The notes: generated by a model from the sequence alone, not told the origin. Shown: positions 42,377-51,336, counted from the stretch's first letter. The stretch is 64,000 nt of DNA from Glutamicibacter creatinolyticus (GCF_006094275.1 NZ_CP034412.1:1488001-1552000); one strand, 5' to 3'. Numbers and translations: made by a program.

Positions 42377-43051
42377 ATGAGTTCGAAGCATCCCCACCTG
42401 TCACTGCCGGCCCTGAAACCGACCCTGCTGATGCTGCTCCTGCTGGCGGTGGCCGGTTTCGCCTCCTATGTCTTCAAGGAACCGATCTACCGTGGCATTT
42501 CCGGGGCGGCCGCGCAGTTTCCGGCGCTGGGACAGGTGGCCGCGGTGATCACCGAGCCGGGGCTGGTGGCCCTGGTGGTGCTCACCGGTGCGGTGGCGCT
42601 GTGGGGCTGGGCAAGGGATCGGGCGGCCTTCTGGCGCCTGGCCGGATCCGGGGTTGGGGTCATCCTGGCCTATGCGGCCAGTGAGGGGATCAAGCTGCTG
42701 GTGACCGAGGAGCGCCCCTGCCGGACCCTGGAAGTGGTCACGGTGCTGGCGTGCCCGGAGGCCGGTTCCTGGTCCTGGCCCTCAAACCATTCGGTGATCG
42801 CCGCGGCCTTCGCCACCGCCTGCGTGATGGCGGTGCCGCGCCTCTTGTGGATCGTGGCCCCGGCCGCCGGGCTGATTGCGCTCTCCCGGGTCGCGGTCGG
42901 CGCCCACTACCTGCATGACGTGCTGGCCGGGCTGGCGCTCGGGGTCCTGGTGGTGCTGATCTGCCTGGTGCTGCTGCGGCCGTTGATCGAACGCCTCGCG
43001 CCACCGGCCGAACTGCGCGAAACCCAACCCGTCGCGGTGGCCGAGCGCTAG
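42377..43051 (+). CDS. PAP2-family membrane phosphatase
   Basis: 224 residues, six hydrophobic segments. The three phosphatase motifs are present: KLLVTEERP (Lys106, Arg113-Pro114), PSNHS (135-139, His138; the usual motif is PSGH) and SRVAVGAHYLHDV with Arg and His. Members dephosphorylate lipid phosphates such as undecaprenyl pyrophosphate or phosphatidic acid at the membrane; substrate here is not determined. It stops 11 nt before the convergent gntR end. Confidence 0.88.
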   Translation: MSSKHPHLSLPALKPTLLMLLLLAVAGFASYVFKEPIYRGISGAAAQFPALGQVAAVITEPGLVALVVLTGAVALWGWARDRAAFWRLAGSGVGVILAYAASEGIKLLVTEERPCRTLEVVTVLACPEAGSWSWPSNHSVIAAAFATACVMAVPRLLWIVAPAAGLIALSRVAVGAHYLHDVLAGLALGVLVVLICLVLLRPLIERLAPPAELRETQPVAVAER

Positions 43052-43062
43052 GGCAGAAAGTG

Positions 43063-43794
43063 CTAGCGGGGACCGGCCGGGTCGATGAACAGCCGTTCCT
43101 GACCGGCCCAGATCCCGCAGATCTCGCTGTGGGTGCGGCGCATGATGTTCTCCATGTTCTGGCGCGCGGCCAGCGCATCGTGGTTGGACACCGCGTCGGC
43201 GACCGCCTGGTGCCAGGCCAGGGCCTCCTCGTGCGGGCGTTCGGGCATCAGACCCAGGTCGGTGCGCCCGCGCAGGGTCTCACCGATCGGGATGGCCAGG
43301 TTTGCGAACATTTCATTGCCGGAGGCGGCCAGCAGTACCGCGTGGAAGCGGATGTCCAGTTCCAAAAAGCGGCGCAGGTCCCCGATCCGGCCATAGTGGT
43401 TCATCTGCGCCGAAAGCGTCATCAGCTCCTCGCGGAACTCGGCCGGGGAGTACTGGGCGGCGAGCTCGGCGGCCATCGGCTCCACGGAGATGCGCAGCTC
43501 GGTCAGCGAGCGCAACTGCACGCCCTGCTGGTTGCTGGCCAGGCGCCAGCGGATCACCAGTGAATCGAACGGGTTCCATTTGCTCGGGCCCTGCACCCGG
43601 ATGCCCACCCGCTTGGTGCTGGTCACCAAACCGCACTGGGCGAGCACGCGCACGGCCTCGCGGATCACCGAGCGTGAAACCTTCAGCTGCTGCTCCAGGT
43701 CGGCGGCAAGCAGGATCGTGTCCGCGGGGATGAATCCGCTGACAATTCGTGAGCCGAGGTGCTCCACCACGTGGGCATGCAGACTGGTAGCCAT
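43063..43794 (-). CDS. gntR: FadR-type GntR regulator of gluconate genes
   Basis: 243 residues: N-terminal winged helix (FIPADTILLAADLEQQLKVS, RSVIREAVRVLAQCGLV) and a C-terminal FCD domain (ELDIRFHAVLLAASGNEMFA, later MENIMRRTHSEICGIW). ATG 43794 gives MATSLHAHVVEHLGSRIVSG; the longer frame is unsupported. It is divergent from gnd; the palindrome TAAATCAGATTTA lies in the intergenic region and also upstream of gntK, so this protein is the likely repressor of both units and of itself. Effector expected to be gluconate or 6-phosphogluconate (inference). Gene symbol is by context. Confidence 0.82.
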   Translation of the reverse strand: MATSLHAHVVEHLGSRIVSGFIPADTILLAADLEQQLKVSRSVIREAVRVLAQCGLVTSTKRVGIRVQGPSKWNPFDSLVIRWRLASNQQGVQLRSLTELRISVEPMAAELAAQYSPAEFREELMTLSAQMNHYGRIGDLRRFLELDIRFHAVLLAASGNEMFANLAIPIGETLRGRTDLGLMPERPHEEALAWHQAVADAVSNHDALAARQNMENIMRRTHSEICGIWAGQERLFIDPAGPR

Positions 43795-43854
43795 TGCCTC
43801 ATCATATCCAAGCGATGCGCCCAAAACCCCCACCTCAGGGCACCGCAAGGCAAA

Positions 43855-43867
43855 TAAATCAGATTTA
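43855..43867. promoter_or_regulatory. Operator of the gluconate regulator
   Basis: TAAATC-A-GATTTA, identical to 40143-40155 including 5 flanking bases (AATAAATCAGATTTAAGT at 43853-43870), lies 60 nt upstream of gntR and 130 nt upstream of gnd in the divergent region. Confidence 0.75.
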
Positions 43868-43997
43868 AGTGGGCGGCGCCTCTGGGTATTGACCCGCCCG
43901 AGCGGTAGAATCAAAAACGTCACGAAGCCGTGCGGGCACGGAAGGTGCCCGGCGATGACGGCGCACCTTTCCGGTTACATATTGGAGAAATGATTTT

Positions 43998-45437
43998 ATG
44001 CCTGCACAGATTGGCGTCACAGGTCTGGCCGTGATGGGCGCAAACCTCGCCCGGAACTTCGCCCGCAACGGATACACCGTTGCCCTGCACAACCGCTCGA
44101 TCGGCAAGACCGATGCGCTGCTGGAGGCGCACGGTGACGAAGGCCAGTTCATCCGCACCGAAACCCTCGAAGAGCTGGTGGCCAATCTGGAAACCCCTCG
44201 CCGGGTGATGATCATGGTCAAGGCCGGCGCCCCGGTCGACTCGGTCATCGACCAGCTGGTGCCGCTGCTGGATGAGGATGACATCATTATCGACGGCGGC
44301 AACTCCCACTACACCGACACCCGCCGCCGCGAAGCCGCGCTGGCGGAAAAGGGCCTGCACTTCGTGGGCGTTGGCGTCTCCGGCGGTGAGGAAGGCGCCC
44401 TGTTGGGCCCCTCGATCATGCCCGGCGGCTCCAAGCAGTCCTACCAGGCCCTGGGCCCGATGCTGGAGAAGATCGCGGCCAAGGCCGATGACGGCACCCC
44501 GTGCTGCGCCTGGATCTCCACCGACGGTGCCGGGCACTTCGTGAAGATGGTGCACAACGGCATCGAATACGCCGACATGCAGGTCATCGGCGAAGCCTAC
44601 GACCTGATGCGCCACGCCGCGGGCCTCGAACCGGACGAGCAGGCCAAGATCTTCGCCGACTGGAACCAGGGCGAGCTTTCCAGCTTCCTGATTGAAATCA
44701 CCGCCGAGGTCCTCGGGCACACCGATGCCGCCACCGGCAAGCCGCTGGTGGATGTCATCCAGGACTCCGCCGGGCAGAAGGGCACCGGACGCTGGACCGT
44801 GCAGTCCGGCCTGGACATGGGCTCCCCGGTCTCGGCCATCGCCGAATCCGTGTTCGCCCGCTCGCTGTCCTCGCAGCGCGATATTCGCGCAGTGGGCCAG
44901 GAAGTGCTCCAGGGGCACACCGCCGAGGTGAACCTGCCGGAGAACTTCGTCGAGGACGTGCGCCAGGCGCTGTTCGCCTCCAAGCTGGTCTCCTATGCCC
45001 AGGGCCTGGACATGCTCACCTCCGCCGCCGGCGAATACGGCTGGGAGCTGAAGCTGGACGAGATCGCCGGGTTGTGGCGTGAAGGCTGCATCATCCGCGC
45101 CGCCCTGCTCAAGGACATCATGGCCGCCTACAAGGGCGAAACCAGCCCGGCCAACCTGCTGTTCACCCCGGCCTTCACCGAGGCGATCGGCAAGGCCGTT
45201 CCGGCCTGGCGCCGCGTGGTGGCCGTGGCCGCCCAGCTGGGCATCCCAGCCCCGGTATTCTCCTCCTCGCTGGCCTACTACGACGGCCTGCGCCGCGACC
45301 GCCTGCCGGCCGCGTTGACCCAGGGCCTGCGTGACTTCTTCGGTGCGCACACCTACCGCCGTACCGACAAGGAAGGCACCTTCCACACCCTGTGGAGCGG
45401 GGACCGCACCGAGATCTCCGCCGAGGACACCCACTAG
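43998..45437 (+). CDS. gnd: 6-phosphogluconate dehydrogenase, decarboxylating
   Basis: Oxidises 6-phosphogluconate to ribulose 5-phosphate and CO2 with NADP+ in the pentose phosphate pathway. 479 residues, standard long (type I) Gnd. GVTGLAVMGANLARNFARNG is the Rossmann motif with NADP-type NRS (HNRSIGKTD); IDGGNSHYTDTRRREAALAE, GVGVSGGEEGALLGPSIMPG, HFVKMVHNGIEYADMQVIGE and the C-terminal tail are complete. ATG 43998 after TGGAGAAATGATTTT. Together with gntK and gntP it makes a gluconate-to-pentose-phosphate route. Confidence 0.97.
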   Translation: MPAQIGVTGLAVMGANLARNFARNGYTVALHNRSIGKTDALLEAHGDEGQFIRTETLEELVANLETPRRVMIMVKAGAPVDSVIDQLVPLLDEDDIIIDGGNSHYTDTRRREAALAEKGLHFVGVGVSGGEEGALLGPSIMPGGSKQSYQALGPMLEKIAAKADDGTPCCAWISTDGAGHFVKMVHNGIEYADMQVIGEAYDLMRHAAGLEPDEQAKIFADWNQGELSSFLIEITAEVLGHTDAATGKPLVDVIQDSAGQKGTGRWTVQSGLDMGSPVSAIAESVFARSLSSQRDIRAVGQEVLQGHTAEVNLPENFVEDVRQALFASKLVSYAQGLDMLTSAAGEYGWELKLDEIAGLWREGCIIRAALLKDIMAAYKGETSPANLLFTPAFTEAIGKAVPAWRRVVAVAAQLGIPAPVFSSSLAYYDGLRRDRLPAALTQGLRDFFGAHTYRRTDKEGTFHTLWSGDRTEISAEDTH

Positions 45438-45474
45438 GAAGCCTCTGCCGCACCCATGCGGGAAGCGGAATCGG

Positions 45475-45519
45475 CCGTGGCCTGGAAAGTTGAGCGACTT
45501 TCCAGGCCACGGCCTTTTT
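45475..45519 (+). terminator. Terminator of gnd
   Basis: CCGTGGCCTGGAAAGT (45475-45490) pairs perfectly over 16 bp with ACTTTCCAGGCCACGG (45497-45512), 6-nt loop, then CCTTTTTC. Confidence 0.92.
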
Positions 45520-45558
45520 CATGTCCACGGGTGGTGGGCGCCCGCGGGCGCCGGGGGA

Positions 45559-46137
45559 TCAGGAGTCGAGCAATTCCACCCCGTTGCGCAGCAGCTGCGC
45601 CGCTTCGCCCGGAACAATCCGGGCCAGGGCGAAGGCGGCCACCACCAGGCCGGTGAGCGTCTCGGCGAGTACTTCCTGGCGGTGCGGCGCGGCGTCGGGC
45701 AGGGCCGCCTGCACGCCGCGGGCCAGCGCCAAATGCAATTCACTGCGGTAGCTGGCAATGATTTCGGCGACCTGCTCGTCGCTGGCGATCGGGGCGTTGG
45801 CCGAATTGATCAGCAGGCACCCATTCGCCGCGGTAACCGAGCCCGGGTTGGCGAAGGTCTCGGCCAGGTCCCCAAGGTAGGTTTTCAGCGCGCCCGGCTG
45901 CACGCTGGGTTCGCGCAGAGGACGCAGGCGTGGGCGCACAATCTCCTCCAGATAGCTGTCCACGGCGGCGGCGAACAACCCGCGCTTGGAGCCAAAGGAG
46001 TTGTAGATGCTGGAGCGGCTGAGCCCGGTGGCCTGCTCAAGCTCGGGAATGGAGGCCGCCTCATAGCCGCGCGACCAGAACACGGCGCGGGCCTGCTGCG
46101 CCACCCGGGTCCGGTCAAAGGCTAGTGTTCTGGCCAT
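45559..46137 (-). CDS. TetR-family transcriptional regulator
   Basis: 192 residues. The N-terminal HTH reads ARAVFWSRGYEAASIPELEQ, ATGLSRSSIYNSFGSKRGLF, the canonical TetR motif; the C-terminal ligand domain includes NGCLLINSANAPIASDEQVA as in the AcuR/YxaF-like group. ATG 46137; GTG 46140 immediately before it is equally possible. CTGGAGGAAC is upstream. The divergent gene at 46306 encodes an NADP-dependent oxidoreductase, and a 38-bp inverted repeat between them (46158-46195) is the likely shared operator. Confidence 0.9.
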   Translation of the reverse strand: MARTLAFDRTRVAQQARAVFWSRGYEAASIPELEQATGLSRSSIYNSFGSKRGLFAAAVDSYLEEIVRPRLRPLREPSVQPGALKTYLGDLAETFANPGSVTAANGCLLINSANAPIASDEQVAEIIASYRSELHLALARGVQAALPDAAPHRQEVLAETLTGLVVAAFALARIVPGEAAQLLRNGVELLDS

Positions 46138-46157
46138 CACGTTCCTCCAGTCTTTTC

Positions 46158-46195
46158 GTAACGACCATTCCAGTATATATTGGAATGACCGTTAC
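46158..46195. promoter_or_regulatory. Long inverted repeat, probable TetR operator
   Basis: GTAACGACCATTCCA (46158-46172) and TGGAATGACCGTTAC (46181-46195) match as an inverted repeat at 13 of 15 positions around an AT-rich centre (GTATATAT). The centre can act as -10 for either divergent gene, so binding would block both. Confidence 0.75.
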
Positions 46196-46305
46196 AAATA
46201 GTGGTGGCGGATGTGACGAGCAAGCTCACCTTGGCTCCGAGTCATCCGCCGGTTGATAAACCGCCACTCGACCTGCAATCTCCGCGACGAAAGGTTCACC
46301 ATCCC

Positions 46306-47316
46306 ATGACCGACTTCAAGACCACCGAAATCCGTCTTGCCTCCCGCCCCACCGGCTGGCCCAGTGAAGAGAACTTTGACTTCGCCACCGTCGAGAATCC
46401 GCCCCTGGGGGAGAACCAGGTGCGCGTGCGCAACGAGTTCATCTCCGTGGACCCCTATATGCGTGGGCGCATGAGCAATGCCCGCTCCTACGTGGCCCCC
46501 TACGAGGTGGGCGAGCGCATCACCGGCGGGGCCGTGGGCCGGGTCGTTGAATCCACCTCCGAAGAACTGCCCGAGGGCAGCCTGGTCACCCACCAGCACG
46601 GCTGGTCCGACGGCATCCAGGCCGATGCGAAGACCTTCAAGAAGGTGCCCGAGATCGACGGGGTGCCGAACTCGGTGCGGCTGCACATCCTGGGCATGAC
46701 CGGGATGACTGCCTTCGTGGGCCTGAGGGAGATCGCCGGGCTGAAGGAAGGCGAGACCGTGTTCATCTCCGGCGCCGCCGGCGCGGTGGGCACCGCCGCC
46801 GGGCAGATTGCCAAGCTGATGGGCGCCAAGCGGGTCATCGGTTCGGCCGGCAGCCCCGAGAAGGTCAAGCTGCTGACCGAAAAGTACGGCTACGACGCGG
46901 CCTTCAACTACAAGGACGGGGATGTGCGCGGCCAGCTGGCCGAAGCTGCCCCGGAAGGCATCGACGTGTTCTACGACAACGTCGGCGGCGAGCACCTGGA
47001 GGCGGCACTGGCCGAATTCAACGACGGGGGACGGGCCGCGCTGTGCGGCGCGATTTCCAGCTACAACTCCACCGAGGCGCCCGCGGGACCAAAGAACATG
47101 TCAAACATGGTCACCCGCGGACTGAAGATGCAGGGCTTCACCCTGGGCAACTACCTGTACGCCGCCGGTGACTTCAACGAGCAGATGAGCCAGTGGTTCG
47201 CCGACGGGAAGATCGTTTACGACGAGACCATCGTGGACGGCATCGAGAACACCGTGGATGCCTTCGTGAACATGATGAAGGGCGCGAACATCGGCAAGAT
47301 GCTGGTGCGCATCTAG
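46306..47316 (+). CDS. NADP-dependent oxidoreductase (CurA / leukotriene B4 dehydrogenase-like MDR family)
   Basis: 336 residues of the zinc-free medium-chain reductase family. N-terminal GroES-like part: RLASRPTGWPSEENFDFATV, VRNEFISVDPYMRGRMSNAR. Cofactor motif: ETVFISGAAGAVGTAAGQIA, KLMGAKRVIGSAGS. IDVFYDNVGGEHLEAALAEF is the family hallmark. It reduces alkenals/alkenones or quinones with NADPH. ATG 46306 with AAAGG about 12 nt upstream; no other start fits the family N-terminus. Divergent from a TetR gene sharing an operator, so probably induced by reactive electrophiles. Confidence 0.92.
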   Translation: MTDFKTTEIRLASRPTGWPSEENFDFATVENPPLGENQVRVRNEFISVDPYMRGRMSNARSYVAPYEVGERITGGAVGRVVESTSEELPEGSLVTHQHGWSDGIQADAKTFKKVPEIDGVPNSVRLHILGMTGMTAFVGLREIAGLKEGETVFISGAAGAVGTAAGQIAKLMGAKRVIGSAGSPEKVKLLTEKYGYDAAFNYKDGDVRGQLAEAAPEGIDVFYDNVGGEHLEAALAEFNDGGRAALCGAISSYNSTEAPAGPKNMSNMVTRGLKMQGFTLGNYLYAAGDFNEQMSQWFADGKIVYDETIVDGIENTVDAFVNMMKGANIGKMLVRI

Positions 47317-47351
47317 CCACACACTGAGAGCGCCATTTCCATTGAAAATCA

Positions 47352-47393
47352 CTGGCGGCCTGTACTGAATGCTTGGTCAGTACAGGCCGTCAG
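47352..47393 (+). terminator. Terminator of the oxidoreductase gene
   Basis: CTGgCGGCCTGTACTGA (47352-47368) pairs with TCAGTACAGGCCGtCAG (47377-47393), one mismatch, 8-nt loop, followed by TTGTT. Confidence 0.85.
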
Positions 47394-47459
47394 TTGTTAA
47401 TGCAACGGGAGCGAATACTATATGCGAGCGGCTCGGATCGTAATTGAGCCTTGTAGCGC

Positions 47460-48191
47460 TTACTCCGCTGAAGGTTCGGCGCTTCGGTTCTGAGTTATTG
47501 CATCTGCGAGGCTCGATTCAACGAAACGATCGGGTTCTGGGTTCCTATCTACATGTTTGACAAGTTTGCTTCCTACTGTATTGACCGCATCAGTTAGAGA
47601 CTGAATTTCTTTGCGGACTAAATGCAGGTTGCCCTCTGGTGCGTCTCTCGCTTCGCGCCAGTCACGAGGGCGAATGTAGAAAGAAACGGGTTCAAGGGGG
47701 CCATACGGCCCTTCCGCGGTAACTTCTAGGCGGTACTGGGTCTCATCGTTCTCATCTTCGAGCAGATCGAAGCCTCTTCCTAAAGACCACCGAATAACTC
47801 GCCCTGGAGCCAACGACAGTATTCCTTCGGCTACCCTATTCTGCGCTACCCGGGTGGCTCCCGAGTACGACGGATGCTCTGGAATAGGGGGATCGATCGA
47901 AACCCGAACGTTACGGGCTAAAGTTGGACCTGCGTTACCTAGAACCAAATGGAGCATTGTCCCTTGTTGAACGTCCGGTTGAATGTCGGCCCAAACGTAA
48001 GGTTGCGCTGCCTGCCGCATCAGGTCTCGTTGAATTTCTGTCTGATCTTTAGCGGCTCTTGAAGCTTCATGCGCTGGCTTCAGAGCTACAAAAGCCGCTA
48101 CCGCTGCGGACAACGCTCCGAAAGCTGCAACACCTGCAGCGAATGTGTTGAGATCCATGAGTATTTTCTTGTTCTCCTCAGGTTGGCTCAC
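47460..48191 (-). CDS. Membrane-anchored protein of unknown function, AT-richer than neighbours
   Basis: 243 residues: one hydrophobic segment at about 18-36 (AAGVAAFGALSAAVAAFVAL), a charged linker (HEASRAAKDQTEIQRDLMRQ) and then a beta-rich domain beginning AAQPYVWADIQPDVQQGTML with HLVLGNAGPTLARNVRVSID, resembling small membrane-anchored beta-sandwich proteins of accessory regions. GTG 48191 or ATG 48158 (MDLNTFAAG). Codon use and AT content differ from the flanking chromosomal genes, suggesting transfer. Function unknown. Confidence 0.62.
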   Translation of the reverse strand: MSQPEENKKILMDLNTFAAGVAAFGALSAAVAAFVALKPAHEASRAAKDQTEIQRDLMRQAAQPYVWADIQPDVQQGTMLHLVLGNAGPTLARNVRVSIDPPIPEHPSYSGATRVAQNRVAEGILSLAPGRVIRWSLGRGFDLLEDENDETQYRLEVTAEGPYGPLEPVSFYIRPRDWREARDAPEGNLHLVRKEIQSLTDAVNTVGSKLVKHVDRNPEPDRFVESSLADAITQNRSAEPSAE

Positions 48192-48279
48192 TTGCGCCGA
48201 CGAATACGCGCGACGTCAGAAAAAGTGATTCTAATGCTCTGTAGCAGACTGGAACTAAGAGGAACGGTCAATAACATTT

Positions 48280-50541
48280 TCAGCTGCCCACGTAGCGGGC
48301 CAGGTGCTCACCGGTGAGGGTTTCCGCTTCGGTCAGCTGGCGCGGGGTGCCTTCAAAGACAATGCTTCCGCCCTCATGTCCGGCGCCCGGGCCCAGGTCG
48401 ATGACCCAGTCGGCGTGGGCGATGACGGCCAGGTGGTGTTCGATCACGATGACCGTGTTGCCCTCATCCACCATCTGATCCAGCAGGGCCAGCAGCTTGT
48501 CCACGTCCGCCATGTGCAGCCCGGTGGTGGGTTCATCCAGCACATAGGTGCCGGCCCCCTTGCCCAGGTTGATGGCCAGCTTCAGGCGTTGGCGTTCCCC
48601 GCCGGAGAGCGTGTTCAGCGGCTGGCCGAGCTTCAGGTAGCCCAAGCCCACCTGGTTCAGCCGCTGCAGCATGGCCTTGGCCTTGGGGACCTTCAGCTGC
48701 TGATGGGCCTGTTCGATGCTCAGCTCGAGCACCTCGGTGATGTTCAGCCCGTCCAGCCGGTAGTCCAGCACTTCGGCGGTGTACCGCTTGCCCTCGCAGA
48801 CCTCGCACAGCAGCGGCACCCCGGCCATGGAGACCAGGTCGGTGTAGGTGTAGCCCACCCCGTTGCAGTTCGGGCAGGCGCCCTCGGAGTTCGCGCTGAA
48901 TAGGGCGGCCTTGACGCCGTTGGCCTTGGCGAATGCGGCACGGATCGGATCCAGCACCCCGGTGTAGGTGGCCGGGTTCGAGCGCCGGGAGCCGCGGATC
49001 GCGGACTGGTCCACCACCGCCACGTCCTCGCGCTTGGAAATCGTGGTGTGGATCAGTGTGGACTTGCCGGACCCGGCGACCCCGGTCACCGCGCACAGCA
49101 CCCCGCGGGGAATCTCCACGTCCACGTTCTTCAGGTTGTGGGTGTTCGCCCCGCGGATCTGCAGCGGGTCCCGGCCCGGGCGGACCTGCTGCTTCAGCGG
49201 CACTGTGGCGGAGAAGTGCTGGCCGGTGAGGGTGTCGCTGGCCAGCAGCCCGGGCACATCCCCGGCGTAGGTGACCTGCCCGCCGTGGATGCCGGCCCCC
49301 GGGCCCAGGTCGATGACGTGGTCGGCGATCTTGATGACTTCGGGCTTGTGCTCGACCACCAGCACCGTGTTGCCCTTGTCGCGCAGGTCCGCCAGCAGGT
49401 GGTTCATCCGCTGGATGTCGTGCGGGTGCAGGCCCACTGTGGGTTCATCAAAGACGTAGGTGACATCGGACAGGGCGCTGCCCAGGTGGCGGATCATCTT
49501 CACCCGCTGCGCCTCCCCGCCGGACAGGGTGCCGGCGGGGCGGTCCAGGGAGATGTAGCCCAACCCGATCTGCACCATGGATTGCAGCACGGCCTTCAGG
49601 TTGCCCAGCAGGGGAGCGGCGTCGGGGATCTGCAGCTGATCCAGTACCGGGATCAACTCCGAGACCTGCATGGCGCTTAGCTGTGCGATCCCGTACCCGT
49701 CGATCTTCGAGGCCCGGGCCTTTTCGCCCAGCCGGGCACCGCCGCAGACACTGCACGCGGCGGTGGTGGAGATCCGCGCGATCCAATCGCGGATGTGCGC
49801 CTGCTTGATCTCCCGCCCGGAGTGGATGTAGTTGTTCTTGATCCGGGTGATCAGCCCGGAGTAGCTCATGTTCGCCCCGTTCAGCTTCACCTTGCCCGGC
49901 TCCTCGTAGAGCAGCCGCTCCAGCATCGGTGCGGGCATGTCCTTGAGCTTCACATCCAGGTCCGCCTCGGTGCCGGCGGTCAGGGTCTGCCACAGCCAGG
50001 CGCCGGGGGCGAAGTTCGGGGCGTTGATCGCCCCCTCGTTCAGGGTCTTGTCCCAGTCCAGCAGCTCGTCCAGGTCAATGCTCGCCTCGGTGCCGAACCC
50101 CTCGCAGGCGCTGCACGCCCCCTCGCCCAGGTTGAAGGAGTATGCCCCGGCCCCGCCGGCGCTGGGGGTGGAGTAGCGGGAGTAGAGCACGCGCAGCAGC
50201 GAGTAGGCGTCGGTGGCGGTGCCCACCGTGGAGCGGGAGTTGGCGCCCATGCGTTCCTGGTCCACCACGATCGCCGCGGTCAGGTTCTGCAGCACCTCCA
50301 CGTCCGGGCGGGGCATGGAGGGCATGAACGTCTGGATGAACGCGGTATAGGTTTCGTTGATCAGCCGCTGCGATTCGGCGGCGATGGTGCCAAAGACCAG
50401 GGAGGACTTGCCCGAGCCGGAGACCCCGGTGAAGGCGGTGATCCGGCGCTTGGGGATGTCGGCGTCCACGCCCTGCAGGTTGTTCTCCCGCGCCTGGCGC
50501 ACACGGATCATGTCATGGGTGTCTGCTGCATGCTGGCTCAT
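48280..50541 (-). CDS. UvrA-like ATP-binding protein (short, excinuclease-subunit-A family)
   Basis: 753 residues, about 200 fewer than housekeeping UvrA. Two ABC cassettes: Walker A GVSGSGKSSLVFGT and GVAGSGKSTLIHTT; signatures LSGGEAQRVKMIRHLG and LSGGERQRLKLAINLG; Walker B YVFDEPTVGLHPHD and YVLDEPTTGLHMAD. Zinc-knuckle cysteines occur in CSACEGFG and in CPNCNGVG plus LCEVCEGKRY. The UvrB-binding insertion looks shortened. Such proteins (UvrA2/DrrC-like) are linked to drug or DNA-adduct tolerance and not core repair. ATG 50541 (MSQHAADTHDMIRVRQAREN) matches the family N-terminus. Monocistronic. Confidence 0.88.
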   Translation of the reverse strand: MSQHAADTHDMIRVRQARENNLQGVDADIPKRRITAFTGVSGSGKSSLVFGTIAAESQRLINETYTAFIQTFMPSMPRPDVEVLQNLTAAIVVDQERMGANSRSTVGTATDAYSLLRVLYSRYSTPSAGGAGAYSFNLGEGACSACEGFGTEASIDLDELLDWDKTLNEGAINAPNFAPGAWLWQTLTAGTEADLDVKLKDMPAPMLERLLYEEPGKVKLNGANMSYSGLITRIKNNYIHSGREIKQAHIRDWIARISTTAACSVCGGARLGEKARASKIDGYGIAQLSAMQVSELIPVLDQLQIPDAAPLLGNLKAVLQSMVQIGLGYISLDRPAGTLSGGEAQRVKMIRHLGSALSDVTYVFDEPTVGLHPHDIQRMNHLLADLRDKGNTVLVVEHKPEVIKIADHVIDLGPGAGIHGGQVTYAGDVPGLLASDTLTGQHFSATVPLKQQVRPGRDPLQIRGANTHNLKNVDVEIPRGVLCAVTGVAGSGKSTLIHTTISKREDVAVVDQSAIRGSRRSNPATYTGVLDPIRAAFAKANGVKAALFSANSEGACPNCNGVGYTYTDLVSMAGVPLLCEVCEGKRYTAEVLDYRLDGLNITEVLELSIEQAHQQLKVPKAKAMLQRLNQVGLGYLKLGQPLNTLSGGERQRLKLAINLGKGAGTYVLDEPTTGLHMADVDKLLALLDQMVDEGNTVIVIEHHLAVIAHADWVIDLGPGAGHEGGSIVFEGTPRQLTEAETLTGEHLARYVGS

Positions 50542-50631
50542 GGACTTCAGCTTACTGAATCGTCGGGCCCGTCGACTTCTTGATTCCTGCCCATCCACCA
50601 CCGGTGTTGCTGAGCAGGGGCCGTAACGCAG

Positions 50632-50672
50632 CCAGGGGTCTGCGGCACCGGGATGGTGCTGCGGGCCCCTGG
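50632..50672 (-). terminator. Terminator-like hairpin after cysE
   Basis: CCAGGGGTCTGCGGCACC (50632-50649) and GGTGCTGCGGGCCCCTGG (50655-50672) match at 15 of 18 positions with a 5-nt loop, 13 nt past the cysE stop. Confidence 0.6.
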
Positions 50673-50685
50673 GGCGGGTAGGGAA

Positions 50686-51270
50686 CTAAATCCACATGGC
50701 CGGGTCAATGTATTCGGCCGGGTCCACCGCCGGCTTGCGCTCCTCCGGGGAACGCGGGCGGTTGCGCGCCGGGATGCCGGTGACAATCGAACCGGCCGGG
50801 GCGTCCTTGACCACCACGGCGTTCGCGCCCACCGCCGAGTCGTCCCCGATCACGATCGGACCCAGGATCTTCGCCCCGGCCCCGACCACCACCCGGTTGC
50901 CGATCGTCGGGTGGCGCTTGACCTTGGCCAGCGAACGCCCGCCCAGGGTCACCCCGTGGTAGAGCATCACATCGTCGCCCACCTCGGCGGTTTCACCGAT
51001 CACCACCCCCATGCCGTGGTCGATGAAGAAGCGCCGCCCGATCGTGGCTCCGGGGTGGATCTCAATGCCGGTGACTGCCCGGTTCAGCTGCGAGAGCATC
51101 CGCGCGGCAAAGCGCAGGGACGGGTTCTGCCACATCCGGTGCGCGATCCGGTGCATCCAGATCGCGTGCAGCCCCGAGGCGGCGAAGAAGTTCTCGGTGT
51201 CGCTGCGCGTGGCCGGGTCGTGGGTGCGGGCAGTGGCCAGGTCTTCCCGTAGCCGGGAGATAAAACTCAT
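50686..51270 (-). CDS. cysE: Serine O-acetyltransferase
   Basis: Acetylates L-serine with acetyl-CoA to O-acetylserine, the substrate of CysK. 194 residues, the short EpsC/CysE form. N-terminal helical part, then left-handed beta-helix hexapeptides: [58 protein letters not shown]. Active-site His in DHGMG and [11 protein letters not shown] 51270. Downstream of cysK on the same strand, 148 nt apart with a hairpin between, so the pair may be one regulon with partial readthrough. Confidence 0.95.
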   Translation of the reverse strand: MSFISRLREDLATARTHDPATRSDTENFFAASGLHAIWMHRIAHRMWQNPSLRFAARMLSQLNRAVTGIEIHPGATIGRRFFIDHGMGVVIGETAEVGDDVMLYHGVTLGGRSLAKVKRHPTIGNRVVVGAGAKILGPIVIGDDSAVGANAVVVKDAPAGSIVTGIPARNRPRSPEERKPAVDPAEYIDPAMWI

Positions 51271-51336
51271 GTGTTCACCTTAGGGGTCAAGGGCTGGCGA
51301 CGTGCCATCGTGTCCCATTGCGGGAGGTCACACGAC

